Notes under the pieces: model-generated
Databases searched by the model: none
Told to the model about the DNA's origin: nothing
What the model saw: the letters and a program-made list of their open reading frames with translations, nothing else
Shown here: positions 1 through 8,035 of the stretch, piece after piece
Position numbering within the stretch: the stretch's first letter is position 1
Layout of the letters: every line of letters starts with the position of its first letter
Origin: Mycobacterium haemophilum DSM 44634
Lineage (GTDB): Bacteria > Actinomycetota > Actinomycetes > Mycobacteriales > Mycobacteriaceae
Length of the DNA: 64,000 nt
Direction of reading: 5' to 3'
NCBI RefSeq assembly: GCF_000340435.2
Contig: NZ_CP011883.2
Location: 902,607 to 966,606 of the forward strand
Translations under genes and position numbers: made by a program

Positions 1-153
1 GCGCAGCAACAAATGCGCACGCGAAATCAGCGGGTGCGTGATGCGCATGTCGGCTCGGAGGTCGCGCCCGACCACCACGTCATGGCCTGCTGCGAACGTA
101 CGCTCCGAACCATCGTGCCGCACCGTTAGCGCTGGCGGGGCTGGTGGAGTCAT
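1..153 (-). CDS. FHA-domain protein, N-terminal 51 codons only (Rv1747-like)
   Basis: Reading the reverse strand from the ATG at 153 gives an open frame that runs off the window edge. The translation contains the start of a forkhead-associated domain, with the motifs GRDLRAD and HPLISRAHLLLR that form the phosphothreonine-binding loops. It closely resembles what I remember of the first FHA domain of M. tuberculosis Rv1747, an ABC exporter phosphorylated by PknF. FHA domains bind phosphothreonine peptides of Ser/Thr kinase partners. The rest of the gene is outside the window, so the transporter part is not seen and a different FHA protein remains possible. Rv1747 is not next to Rv3359 in H37Rv, so this edge may be a synteny break. 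Confidence 0.6.
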   Translation of the reverse strand, partial: MTPPAPPALTVRHDGSERTFAAGHDVVVGRDLRADMRITHPLISRAHLLLR

Positions 154-233
154 CGGTCCAACTGTAGCCCGTAGCGCGTTCGCAGCATTTGCCGCGAACG
201 ACGTGGCCAGCCGCCAAGATCGACGGCTGGCGG

Positions 234-1426
234 TCAGCGGGGCAACCGGTCGGGCGCCCCGGTCACGACGCAGCGGGTGCGCTGGTAGATGGTGGGCATG
301 CACTGGTTGCAATGCGTGCACGCCGAATGCACTTGGCGCTGATCGGTGTTGGCCGCGATCCGGTTGACTAAATCCGGTTCGGCAAGCAACGCCCGGGCCA
401 TCGCGACGAACTCGAAGCCCTCCGCCATCGCCAGATCCATCGTTTCCCGGTTGGTGATGCCGCCGAGCAAAATCAGCGGCATGGACAGCTCGGCGCGGAA
501 CAGCCGGGCGTCGCGCAACAAATACGCGTCGCGGTAAGGGTACTCGCGGAGAAATTTCTTGCCCGTCAGGCGCATGCCCCAGCGCACCGGCGGCGGGAAA
601 GCGGCGGCGAACTCCTTGACCGGCGCATCGCCGCGGAACAAATACATCGGGTTCACCAACGAGCTGCCCGCGGTGAGTTCGATCGCGTCCAGCCCGCCAT
701 CGTCCTGCAGCCACCTGGCGGTGGTGAGCGCCTCGTCGGTGGTGATCCCGCCGCGCACGCCGTCGGCCATATTGAGCTTGGCGGTCACCGCGATCTGTTG
801 CTGGACGGCCCGACGCACCGCCAGCACCAACCCACGCGCGACCTTAGCCCGGTTCTGCAGTGATCCGCCGAACTCGTCATCGCGACGGTTGATCAGCGGA
901 GACAGAAATGCGCTCGCCAAATAGTTATGGCCCAAATGGATTTCGACGGCGTCGAAGCCGGCGTCGACGGCCAGGCGGGCGGCGTCGGCGTGGGCGGCCA
1001 GCACGTCGCCGATATCCTCGCGGGTCGCCTTTTTGGCGAACCGCATCCCGATCGGATTGAAGAACCGCACCGGCGCCAGGGCAGTGGCCTTGGTGGAGCG
1101 GGCATCGGCCACCGGCCCCGCGTGGCCGATCTGTGCGCTCACCGCCGCGCCCTGCGCATGGATCGCCTCGGTTAGCTGACGCAACCCGGGTAGCGCCTGC
1201 GGGCGCATCCAGATCTGATTGCCGCTGGTGCGGCCACCGGGGGAGACCGCGCAATACGCGACGGTGGTCATGGCGACCCCGCCGGCAGCCGGTGGTACTC
1301 GATCAGGTCATCGGTGACCAGCGCGTCTGGTGTGCGCGCCTCGAATGTCGCGGCCTTGATGACACGGTTACGCAGGGTGAGCGGACCGAGTTTGGCTGGG
1401 CTGAACACGTCCGGGGCCGGAGCCAT
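234..1426 (-). pseudogene. NADH:flavin oxidoreductase / old yellow enzyme (Rv3359-like), frameshifted
   Basis: Two overlapping reverse-strand frames together encode one old-yellow-enzyme-type flavoprotein of about 400 residues. The N-terminal part (start near 1426, motif FSPAKLGPLTLRNRVIKAA, FMN-barrel strand 1) stops at 1268. The rest continues in another frame from about 1285 to 234, with LGHNYLASAFLSPLINRR (FMN/substrate site), the LLGGITN phosphate-binding strand and the C-terminal CTHCNQC cysteine cluster. The break lies around 1277-1290, where the expected run of A-A-G-G-V-A-M is read out of frame. Members reduce enoyl or enone substrates using FMN and NAD(P)H. The gene starts divergently from folD and overlaps its first bases. 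It could be a real loss-of-function mutation or a sequencing error; all other motifs are intact. Confidence 0.7.
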
Positions 1427-1452
1427 ATCGCGAGCGTGCCAGACTGTCAGAC

Positions 1453-2301
1453 GTGGGCGCAATCACGCTGGACGGCAAGGCCACCCGAGACGAGATCCTC
1501 GTCGACCTCAAACAACGCGTGGCAGCATTAACCGAATCCGGCCGCACACCCGGGCTGGGCACCATCCTGGTCGGTGACGACCCCGGATCACAGGCCTACG
1601 TCCGTGGCAAGCACGCCGACTGCGCGAAGGTGGGCATCACCTCGATTCGCCGCGACCTGCCCGCCGACATCACCACGGCCACGCTGCACGACACCATCGA
1701 CGAACTGAACGCCAACCCCGACTGCACCGGCTATATCGTGCAGTTGCCGCTACCTAAGCAGCTGGATGAGAACGCGGCGCTGGAGCGTGTCGACCCCGTC
1801 AAGGACGCCGACGGCCTGCACCCAACGAACCTCGGCCGGCTAGTGCTGTCCACCCCGGCGCCGCTGCCGTGTACCGCGCGCGGCATCGTGCACCTGCTAC
1901 GGCGCTACGGCGTCGAGATCGCCGGCGCACATGTCGTCATCATCGGGCGCGGTGTGACGGTGGGCCGCCCGCTGGGGCTGCTGCTGACGCGGCGCTCCGA
2001 GAACGCCACGGTGACGTTGTGCCACACCGGAACTCGCGATCTGGCCGCGCTAACCAAGCAGGCCGACATCATTGTGGCCGCCGTCGGTGTGCCGCATCTG
2101 CTGACCGCCGACATGGTGCGTCCCGGCGCCGCGGTCGTCGATGTCGGCGTCAGCCGGACCGAGGCCGGGCTCGTCGGCGACGTGCATCCCGATGTTTGGG
2201 AGGTCGCCGGTCACGTCTCACCGAATCCCGGTGGCGTCGGCCCGCTCACCCGGGCGTTTCTGCTGACCAACGTTGTCGAATTGGCCGAGGGGCGGCAATA
2301 A
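1453..2301 (+). CDS. folD: Bifunctional methylenetetrahydrofolate dehydrogenase/cyclohydrolase
   Basis: FolD interconverts 5,10-methylene-THF and 10-formyl-THF in the cytosol, using NADP, and supplies one-carbon units for purine and methionine synthesis. The 282-residue protein starts at a GTG (VGAITLDGKA). It shows the substrate-site segment YVRGKHADC with Tyr49 and Lys53 (the catalytic lysine of the family), a QLPLPK motif, the nucleotide-binding GRGVTVGRP near residue 165, and the C-terminal PNPGGVGPLTRAFLLTN signature. Length matches the M. tuberculosis enzyme (about 281). The next gene starts 2 bases after the stop, so the two are probably co-transcribed. The relJK toxin-antitoxin pair that I recall beside folD in H37Rv is absent. 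Confidence 0.97.
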   Translation: MGAITLDGKATRDEILVDLKQRVAALTESGRTPGLGTILVGDDPGSQAYVRGKHADCAKVGITSIRRDLPADITTATLHDTIDELNANPDCTGYIVQLPLPKQLDENAALERVDPVKDADGLHPTNLGRLVLSTPAPLPCTARGIVHLLRRYGVEIAGAHVVIIGRGVTVGRPLGLLLTRRSENATVTLCHTGTRDLAALTKQADIIVAAVGVPHLLTADMVRPGAAVVDVGVSRTEAGLVGDVHPDVWEVAGHVSPNPGGVGPLTRAFLLTNVVELAEGRQ

Positions 2302-2303
2302 GC

Positions 2304-2579
2304 GTGCGTGCGGCGTTGCGGGCGCAATGGCCGATTCTGCTGGTTGGGTTGATCTTCGCGGCAGCGTTCGTGCTGGCGGGGGCAAATTTCTGGCGTCGCG
2401 GTTCGCTGCTGATCGGTATCGGTGTCGGGGTAGCGGCGGTGCTGCGACTGGTGTTATCCGACGAGCGAGCCGGTCTGTTGATGGTGCGCAGCAAGGGCAT
2501 CGACTTCGTGACAACGGTGTTGGTCGGGACGGCGATGGTCTACATCGCGTCGACCATCGACCCGTTGGGCACCGGCTAG
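2304..2579 (+). CDS. Small membrane protein, DUF3017 type (Rv3355c-like)
   Basis: This 91-residue protein starts at the GTG two bases after the folD stop. It consists almost entirely of three hydrophobic segments (about residues 8-27, 29-50 and 67-84), with short polar loops RRGS and SDERAG between them. That pattern fits the actinobacterial DUF3017 family, which sits next to folD in many mycobacteria. No catalytic motif is visible and the function is unknown. Tight coupling to folD suggests a shared transcript. The gene overlaps the convergent secreted-protein gene by 4 bases. Confidence 0.75.
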   Translation: MRAALRAQWPILLVGLIFAAAFVLAGANFWRRGSLLIGIGVGVAAVLRLVLSDERAGLLMVRSKGIDFVTTVLVGTAMVYIASTIDPLGTG

Positions 2580-2995
2580 CTTCCCGGTACACCCGGGATT
2601 GGCGGCAGACCGGGTATGTTGCCGCTGGCCACGTTGGCCATCATGGTGGGGCAGTACATCGAAATCGCGATCCTGGTAAAGGCGTTGGCCATCTGCGGGG
2701 ACATGCCGCTGTTTCCCTGAATGCGCTGTACGGCAGCGGCGAAATTGCCGCCCGGCTCGGCGAGCATCGGGCAGACGGACTGGCCCATTGCCTTCGCGCT
2801 TCCTGGTTCGCCGAAGTTGACGCCGGCGTGGTTCAGCGTGTCGATGAAGGTGTCGTCGATCGGGTCTGCCTCGGCTGGTGCTTCGAATGCTGCGGCCGCG
2901 GTGACCACGGCGGCGGTTGCCACCAGCAGACGAATGGTCAATGGTTGACAGCGAAATAGCCGAATCCAGCGGTGAGTTCTCGCTGGTGTGTTCAT
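2576..2995 (-). CDS. Secreted DUF732-type protein (Rv3354-like)
   Basis: A 139-residue protein with a cleavable signal peptide: basic MNTPARTHRWIRLFRC, a hydrophobic core ending VVTAAAAFEAPAEA, then DPIDDTFIDTLNHAGV, which is the typical start of the mycobacterial DUF732 domain. Two cysteines (SVCPML and SMYCPTMM) are spaced as in DUF732 proteins and probably form a disulfide outside the membrane. The C-terminus is rich in Pro and Gly. It resembles Rv3354. I chose the internal ATG at 2995 rather than an upstream in-frame ATG at 3031 because the signal peptide then has normal length. The function of the family is not known. Confidence 0.8.
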   Translation of the reverse strand: MNTPARTHRWIRLFRCQPLTIRLLVATAAVVTAAAAFEAPAEADPIDDTFIDTLNHAGVNFGEPGSAKAMGQSVCPMLAEPGGNFAAAVQRIQGNSGMSPQMANAFTRIAISMYCPTMMANVASGNIPGLPPIPGVPGS

Positions 2996-3206
2996 GACAG
3001 GCTCCCCAGTTTCGGAGTGCCTTGAGGGCACTCAAATCAACGTTAGGAACATTGATCTATAGCAGTCACATTTGCAGCACGCGGAGATAAAGGTTTGCCC
3101 AACAGCAGCCGGTGCAGCATGTTTCGGGCGGATCGAAGCCACACTGTGATCTGACACGTGCCGTGACACCGGATTTTCATCTGCGCGATGGTTAAGAATC
3201 CGGCCC

Positions 3207-4670
3207 ATGACGACGAATCGGGGCCGGGCGCTGAATCATGGGATGTCACGGCAGACGTTTCTTCGCGGCGCCGTCGGAGCGTTGGCGACTGGAGCTGTGT
3301 TCGGCGCTGCGCGGGCTGTGGCGGACCCGGCTGTCGGCTGGGGTCCGCTGGCCTCCGCCATTGGTGGCAGCGTCCTGCTGCCAGCCAGCGGCGCTGCATT
3401 TACCACGGGCAAGCAAGTTTTCAATTCGCTGTACAACGGCTCTAACCCGGCGGCCGTCGTCAGGGTCGCAACACAGGCGGATGTCCAGAAGGCGGTCGCG
3501 TTCGCGACGGCGAACAAGCTCAAGGTCGCCCCGCGCGGTGGTGGGCATTCGTATACTGGGGCGTCGACCGCCCCCGGCACTATGGTGCTCGACCTGCGCG
3601 GGCTTCCCGGCGAGACGAACTTTGATAGCGGCAGCGGGAATGTCACAGTGGCACCGGCGACCACTCTGTATGCGGTCCACCAGGCGCTGGCCGGCGCCGG
3701 CCGGGCGATCCCCATGGGTACCTGTCCAACCGTCGGCGCCGCGGGGCTAACGCTGGGCGGCGGGCTGGGCGCCGATTCCCGGCACGCCGGCCTTACCTGC
3801 GACGCGCTGCAGTCGGCCACGGTGGTGTTGCCGAGCGGCGACGTGGTCACCGCGTCTGCTCACGACAATCCCGATCTGTTCTGGGCGCTTCGTGGTGGTG
3901 GCGGCGGCAACTTCGGGGTGGCGACGTCGATGACTTTCGCGACCTTCGCAACCGCTGACAGTGACGTCGTCCGGCTTGATTTTCCGCCATCGTCGGCAGT
4001 GCAGGTGCTCGTTGGTTGGCAGACCTGGCTGACCGCGGCCGACCGAAACACTTGGGGGATGGTCGATCTCTCGGTCAGTTCGTCTCAGACGAACTGCCAT
4101 GTGCTGGCGACCTGCCCAGCGGGCGCTGGCCCGGGAGTGGCTGATGCGATCAAACGCGCAGTTGGGTTGCAGCCCAGCGCGGTTCAGAATAAGACGTTTA
4201 ACCATATGGATCTGGTGATGTACTTGGCTGGTGGTAGCTCGACGCCCGCACCTCGCGGCTTTGTCGCTGGTTCGGATGTGATCACCACGGTGAATGCCAG
4301 CGCGGCCCGTGCCATCGCCACCGCGATTGGGCAGTGGCCCGTGGCGGCCGGGGCGGCGTCGGTGCTCGTCGACTCGCTGGGCGGTGCAGTCGCCGACGTG
4401 GCACCGGAAGATTCCGCGTTCCCGTGGCGCCGGCAGTCCGCGGTACTGCAGTGGTACTCCCAACCCAACAGCGGCAAAGTGCCCGCCGCCACGCAGTGGC
4501 TGAATGCTGCACACCAGGCGGTGCAACAGTTTTCGGCGGGGGGATACGTTAACTATCTAGAGCCCAAAACTTCGGCGTCGCGCTACTTCGGTTCGAACTT
4601 GGCACAGTTGACGGCCATCCGCCAGAAATACGACCCCAACCGGATCATGTTTTCCGGGCTCGATTTCTGA
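3207..4670 (+). CDS. FAD-linked oxidase with BBE domain, exported
   Basis: A 487-residue flavoprotein of the berberine-bridge-enzyme / PCMH oxidase type. An N-terminal segment (SRQTFLRGAVGALATGA) looks like a Tat signal but has Arg-Gln rather than Arg-Arg. The FAD domain has PRGGGHSYTGAS, where the His is the usual covalent FAD attachment residue, and GLTLGGGLG plus WALRGGGGGNFGVAT. The C-terminus has the BBE signature (NYLEP, RYFGSNLAQLTAIRQKYDPNRIM). Such enzymes oxidise alcohols, sugars or alkaloid-like compounds with O2. From memory, H37Rv carries this locus as short pieces (Rv3351c-Rv3353c), so the gene appears intact here and broken there. The substrate is unknown. Confidence 0.85.
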   Translation: MTTNRGRALNHGMSRQTFLRGAVGALATGAVFGAARAVADPAVGWGPLASAIGGSVLLPASGAAFTTGKQVFNSLYNGSNPAAVVRVATQADVQKAVAFATANKLKVAPRGGGHSYTGASTAPGTMVLDLRGLPGETNFDSGSGNVTVAPATTLYAVHQALAGAGRAIPMGTCPTVGAAGLTLGGGLGADSRHAGLTCDALQSATVVLPSGDVVTASAHDNPDLFWALRGGGGGNFGVATSMTFATFATADSDVVRLDFPPSSAVQVLVGWQTWLTAADRNTWGMVDLSVSSSQTNCHVLATCPAGAGPGVADAIKRAVGLQPSAVQNKTFNHMDLVMYLAGGSSTPAPRGFVAGSDVITTVNASAARAIATAIGQWPVAAGAASVLVDSLGGAVADVAPEDSAFPWRRQSAVLQWYSQPNSGKVPAATQWLNAAHQAVQQFSAGGYVNYLEPKTSASRYFGSNLAQLTAIRQKYDPNRIMFSGLDF

Positions 4671-4691
4671 GAGGTCCCTAGGCGAAACAAC

Positions 4692-6129
4692 TTGCGTCAC
4701 TCTGGTTTCGAGGAGCGGTTTTTTGTCAGTGGGCTCGGTCAGTTTGAGTTTATGGGTTCGGGTCGTGTTGTTGATCGGGAGGCGATCACGGCGGCCTTTG
4801 ATGCGTTGGATGCTGCGGTTGATGGGGTGGTCGCGCTGGATTTTGATGCGCTGTGCGCCCGGGAGTGGTTGGTTGTTGGAGCGGGTGGAGCGGGTGCGCC
4901 GCAGGATACCTGCCGTCGAACACCCAATGATCAATCAGCTTGCCCGCCAAGCGACCCCCGAAGAGCTCGGCGGTAGGCTCTCGCATGCGATTGCCGAGTG
5001 GACGCTGATCAGCCGCGCCGAAGCCGCCCGGCGTATCCGGGAGGCCGCCGATCTGGGGCCGCGTCGGGGCTTGACCGGTGAACCGTTGCCACCCGTCTTG
5101 GCCGCGACCGCCGCAGCGCAACGCCAGGGCAAGCTCGGCGCCGGTCAGGTGGCGGTGATTCGGAAGTTCTGCCACGAGTTGCCCGGCTGGGTCGATACGG
5201 CAACCCGCGAACACGCCGAAACTGATTTGGCCAAGAAAGGCACCCAGTTTCGGCCCGAACAGCTGGCAGGGCTGGCCGATAAACTCGCCGACTGCCTCAA
5301 TCCCGACGGGACCTACAGCGACACCGACCGGGCCCGGCGGCGCGGCTTAACCTTAGGCAACCAGCAAGCCGACGGCATGACGGCGCTGCGCGGTTGGCTG
5401 ACCCCCGAGGCCCGCGCCACGCTGGAGGCTGTGCTGGCCAAACTGGCCGCGCCGGGCATGTGCAACCCCACCGATGACACCGCATGTGTGGACGGCGCAC
5501 CTTCGCAACAGGCCATCGACAAAGACACCCGCAGCCCCGCCCAACGCAACCATGATGCACTCAATGCGGCGTTGCGTGCCCTGCTGTGTTCGGGAAAGCT
5601 GGGCCAGCACAATGGGCTACCGGCCTCCATCATCGTGTCCACCACCCTGGCCGAGCTCGAGGCTGCCGCCGGCAAAGGCCTCACCGGCGGCGGCACCCTA
5701 TTGCCCATGAGTGATGTTATCCGCCTAGCCCGCCACGCCCGGCACTATCTGGCCATCTTCGACAAAGGCAAAGCGCTCGCGCTCTACCACACCAAACGAC
5801 TCGCCTCTCCCGGGCAGCGAATCGTGTTGTACGCCAAGGAACGGGGTTGCTCCGCGCCCGGCTGCACGGTGCCCGGCTACTACTGCGAAGTCCATCACGT
5901 CACCGAGTACGCCCAATGCCGCAGTACCGACATCAACAACCTCACCTTCGGCTGCGGCCCCCAACACCGCCTGCTGCAACCCGGCGGCTGGACCACCCGA
6001 AAAAACACCCACGGCGACACCGAATGGATCCCGCCCCCACACCTCGACCACCGCCAACCCCGCACCAACACGTACTGGCACTCCGAAAAACTGCTGCGCG
6101 ATGGGGACGACGAAGACGCGGCGAGCTAG
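4692..6129 (+). pseudogene. REP13E12-family HNH protein, frameshifted near its N-terminus
   Basis: The first part (4692 to about 4870) reads in one frame (MRHSGFEERF..., ALDFDALCAREWLV). The rest reads one frame over (LLERVERVRRRIPAVEHPMINQLA... to 6129). A single extra base in the GT-rich run at about 4869-4880 explains this. The main body is a DUF222 domain (about 300 residues). A C-terminal HNH nuclease motif follows, CSAPGCTVPGYYCEVHHV...NNLTFGCGPQHRLL, with the zinc cysteines and catalytic histidines. REP13E12 genes are multi-copy in mycobacteria and serve as prophage integration targets in M. tuberculosis. A shorter product could start in the second frame, so some activity may persist. 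The copy occupies the site where I recall the PPE54-56 block in H37Rv. Confidence 0.8.
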
Positions 6130-6135
6130 CCCGCG

Positions 6136-6879
6136 CTAGGCGGCCAACGTCGCACGAATACACACGGTGACATAGGGCAACGCCAGGCCAGCCGAATTCG
6201 CCAGCGCCGGATGGGTGGCCAGCAGCTCACGTACCTGGTCGAGCGTTCTGGTGCGCACCTCGGCCGGCGAGGTGATGCAGTAGCTGCGAGACGCCACTAA
6301 GTCGATCAATGCTTGCGGCGTAAGGTAATTCGTCCATTCGACTTGATGGCGCGCCATATCGGTGAACGGTGCCGGCAGCGTCACCTTGTTACGGACCGGG
6401 TCGCCGTCGCGTCCGATGATCTGACCTAGCTCGCGCACCCAGCCGAGTCGTTCGTCGCGGGTATTCCACACCAGGCCCAGTCGCCCGCCCGGCCGCAGCA
6501 CCCGGGCCACCTCGGGGATGGCTCGCGCGGGATTGACCCAGTGCCACGCCTGAGCGACCAGCACGGCGTCAACGCTGTTGTCCTGCAACGGAATCTCTTC
6601 CGCAGTGCCTAGCAGCGCACGAGTGTCTGGCAGCGAAGCGTGCAGCACATCCAGCATCTCGGGAATCGGGTCGACGGCCACCACGTCCAAGCCGCGTTCG
6701 ACCAGCCGGGTGGTCAGCTTGCCGGTGCCCGCACCCAGGTCAAGCACCTGGCGCGCTCCGGCCGGCAACAGCCAGTCGATTGTCTCGGGTGGGTACGACG
6801 GGCGTCCTCGCTCATAGGCGGCCGCCGCGGAGCCGAACGACAGCGAGCGGTCGTGGAGAGACTTGATGAGTGGTGTCAC
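6136..6879 (-). CDS. SAM-dependent class I methyltransferase (Rv3342-like)
   Basis: A 247-residue cytosolic methyltransferase with motif I VLDLGAGTGKLTTRL near residue 45, acidic VAVDP at motif II, and the VAQAWHWVNP segment typical of the methyltransferase-11 group. The start is the GTG at 6879, whose GTGA overlaps the stop of metA, so it is the third gene of a metC-metA-methyltransferase operon. The substrate is unknown. The link with methionine synthesis, and so with SAM supply, is contextual. Length agrees with the M. tuberculosis homologue (about 243). Confidence 0.85.
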   Translation of the reverse strand: MTPLIKSLHDRSLSFGSAAAAYERGRPSYPPETIDWLLPAGARQVLDLGAGTGKLTTRLVERGLDVVAVDPIPEMLDVLHASLPDTRALLGTAEEIPLQDNSVDAVLVAQAWHWVNPARAIPEVARVLRPGGRLGLVWNTRDERLGWVRELGQIIGRDGDPVRNKVTLPAPFTDMARHQVEWTNYLTPQALIDLVASRSYCITSPAEVRTRTLDQVRELLATHPALANSAGLALPYVTVCIRATLAA

Positions 6880-8024
6880 CGCGAACACACGTCTTCCCGG
6901 AAACCCGCATCGGCCAATTCGAGGGTTTGACGGATCAATGTGCCGACGGCCTCGGATTCCACCAGGAAGCCGTCATGCCCGTAGATGGAGTCGACAACCC
7001 GCAGCCCGGTACAGCCCGGCAGCAGCTCGGCTAGCTCCTGCTGCAAGCGCAGCGGGTAGAGCCGATCCGAGGTAATGCCACCAACCACCACCGGTACCGG
7101 GCACCCGCGCAGCGCCGCACCCACCCCGCCGCGACCCCGGCCCACGTCGTGGCTGCTCAGCGCCTCGGTCAAGACCACGTAGCTGCCGGCGTCGAAGCGG
7201 GCCAACAGCTTGTCACCCTGGTGCTCTAGGTAACTCTGTACCGCGTAGCGGCCGCCCGTCGCGGGGTTCTCGTTGCCCTGGCTGCCGTTGGCAAACCGGG
7301 TGTCGAGCTCGACCTCGCCGCGGTAGGTCAGGTGGGCGAAGCGGCGGGCGACCGTCAAACCGGCGTCCGGTGCCCTCCCGGTCTCGTAGTAATCGCCGCC
7401 CTGCCAGTTCGGGTCGGTCTTGATGGCGGCGATCTGGGTGGTCTGGGTGCCGATCTGGTCGGCGGTGGCGCGCGCACCGACCGCCAGCAACAGCCCGGAC
7501 CGGACCTGATCCGGGTGGCCGACGATCCATTCCAGCGCCCGCGCGCCGCCCATGGATCCTCCAACGACGGCGGCAACCTTGGTAATTCCCATGGCGGCCA
7601 GTGCGGCGATATCCGCCGCCACCTGGTCGCGTACCGATATCAGCGGAAATCTTGAGCCCCAAGGCTTTCCGTCGCGGGCAAGCGAGCTGGGACCGGTGGA
7701 GCCACGGCAACCACCCAGCACGTTGGTGGCTACCGCGCACCAGCGGTTGGTGTCGATCGGCGCACCCGGCCCAGCTATCCCGTCCCACCAGCCAGGTGTG
7801 GGATGCCCCGGTCCGGCGGGCCCGGTGATGTGCGAGTCACCGGTGAGCGCATGCAGTACCACCACCACGTTGTCTCGCGCAGGCGACAACTCACCCCAGC
7901 GCTGAACGGCGATACAGACGTCGTCGATGACGGCACCGCTTTCGGTGGTCAACGAGCCGATGTCGACCAAGCCGACCTCGCCTTCGGCCGGCAGCGTCTG
8001 GGTTCCGACGTCGGAGATTGTCAT
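6876..8024 (-). CDS. metA: Homoserine O-acetyltransferase
   Basis: MetA (MetX type) acetylates L-homoserine with acetyl-CoA, the first committed step of methionine synthesis. The 382-residue alpha/beta hydrolase fold protein has the nucleophile elbow GGSMGG with Ser157, the substrate segment HALTGDSHITGP, the NVLGGCRGSTGPSS oxyanion region and the C-terminal YGHDGFLVE bearing the catalytic His. An ATG at 8024 (MTISDV) matches the M. tuberculosis start; an in-frame start at 8039 is possible but would overlap metC. The stop of metC at 8036 lies 11 bases upstream, so the two are translated from one transcript controlled by the SAM-IV riboswitch. Confidence 0.96.
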   Translation of the reverse strand: MTISDVGTQTLPAEGEVGLVDIGSLTTESGAVIDDVCIAVQRWGELSPARDNVVVVLHALTGDSHITGPAGPGHPTPGWWDGIAGPGAPIDTNRWCAVATNVLGGCRGSTGPSSLARDGKPWGSRFPLISVRDQVAADIAALAAMGITKVAAVVGGSMGGARALEWIVGHPDQVRSGLLLAVGARATADQIGTQTTQIAAIKTDPNWQGGDYYETGRAPDAGLTVARRFAHLTYRGEVELDTRFANGSQGNENPATGGRYAVQSYLEHQGDKLLARFDAGSYVVLTEALSSHDVGRGRGGVGAALRGCPVPVVVGGITSDRLYPLRLQQELAELLPGCTGLRVVDSIYGHDGFLVESEAVGTLIRQTLELADAGFREDVCSR

Positions 8025-8035
8025 GTCAGGTGCCC

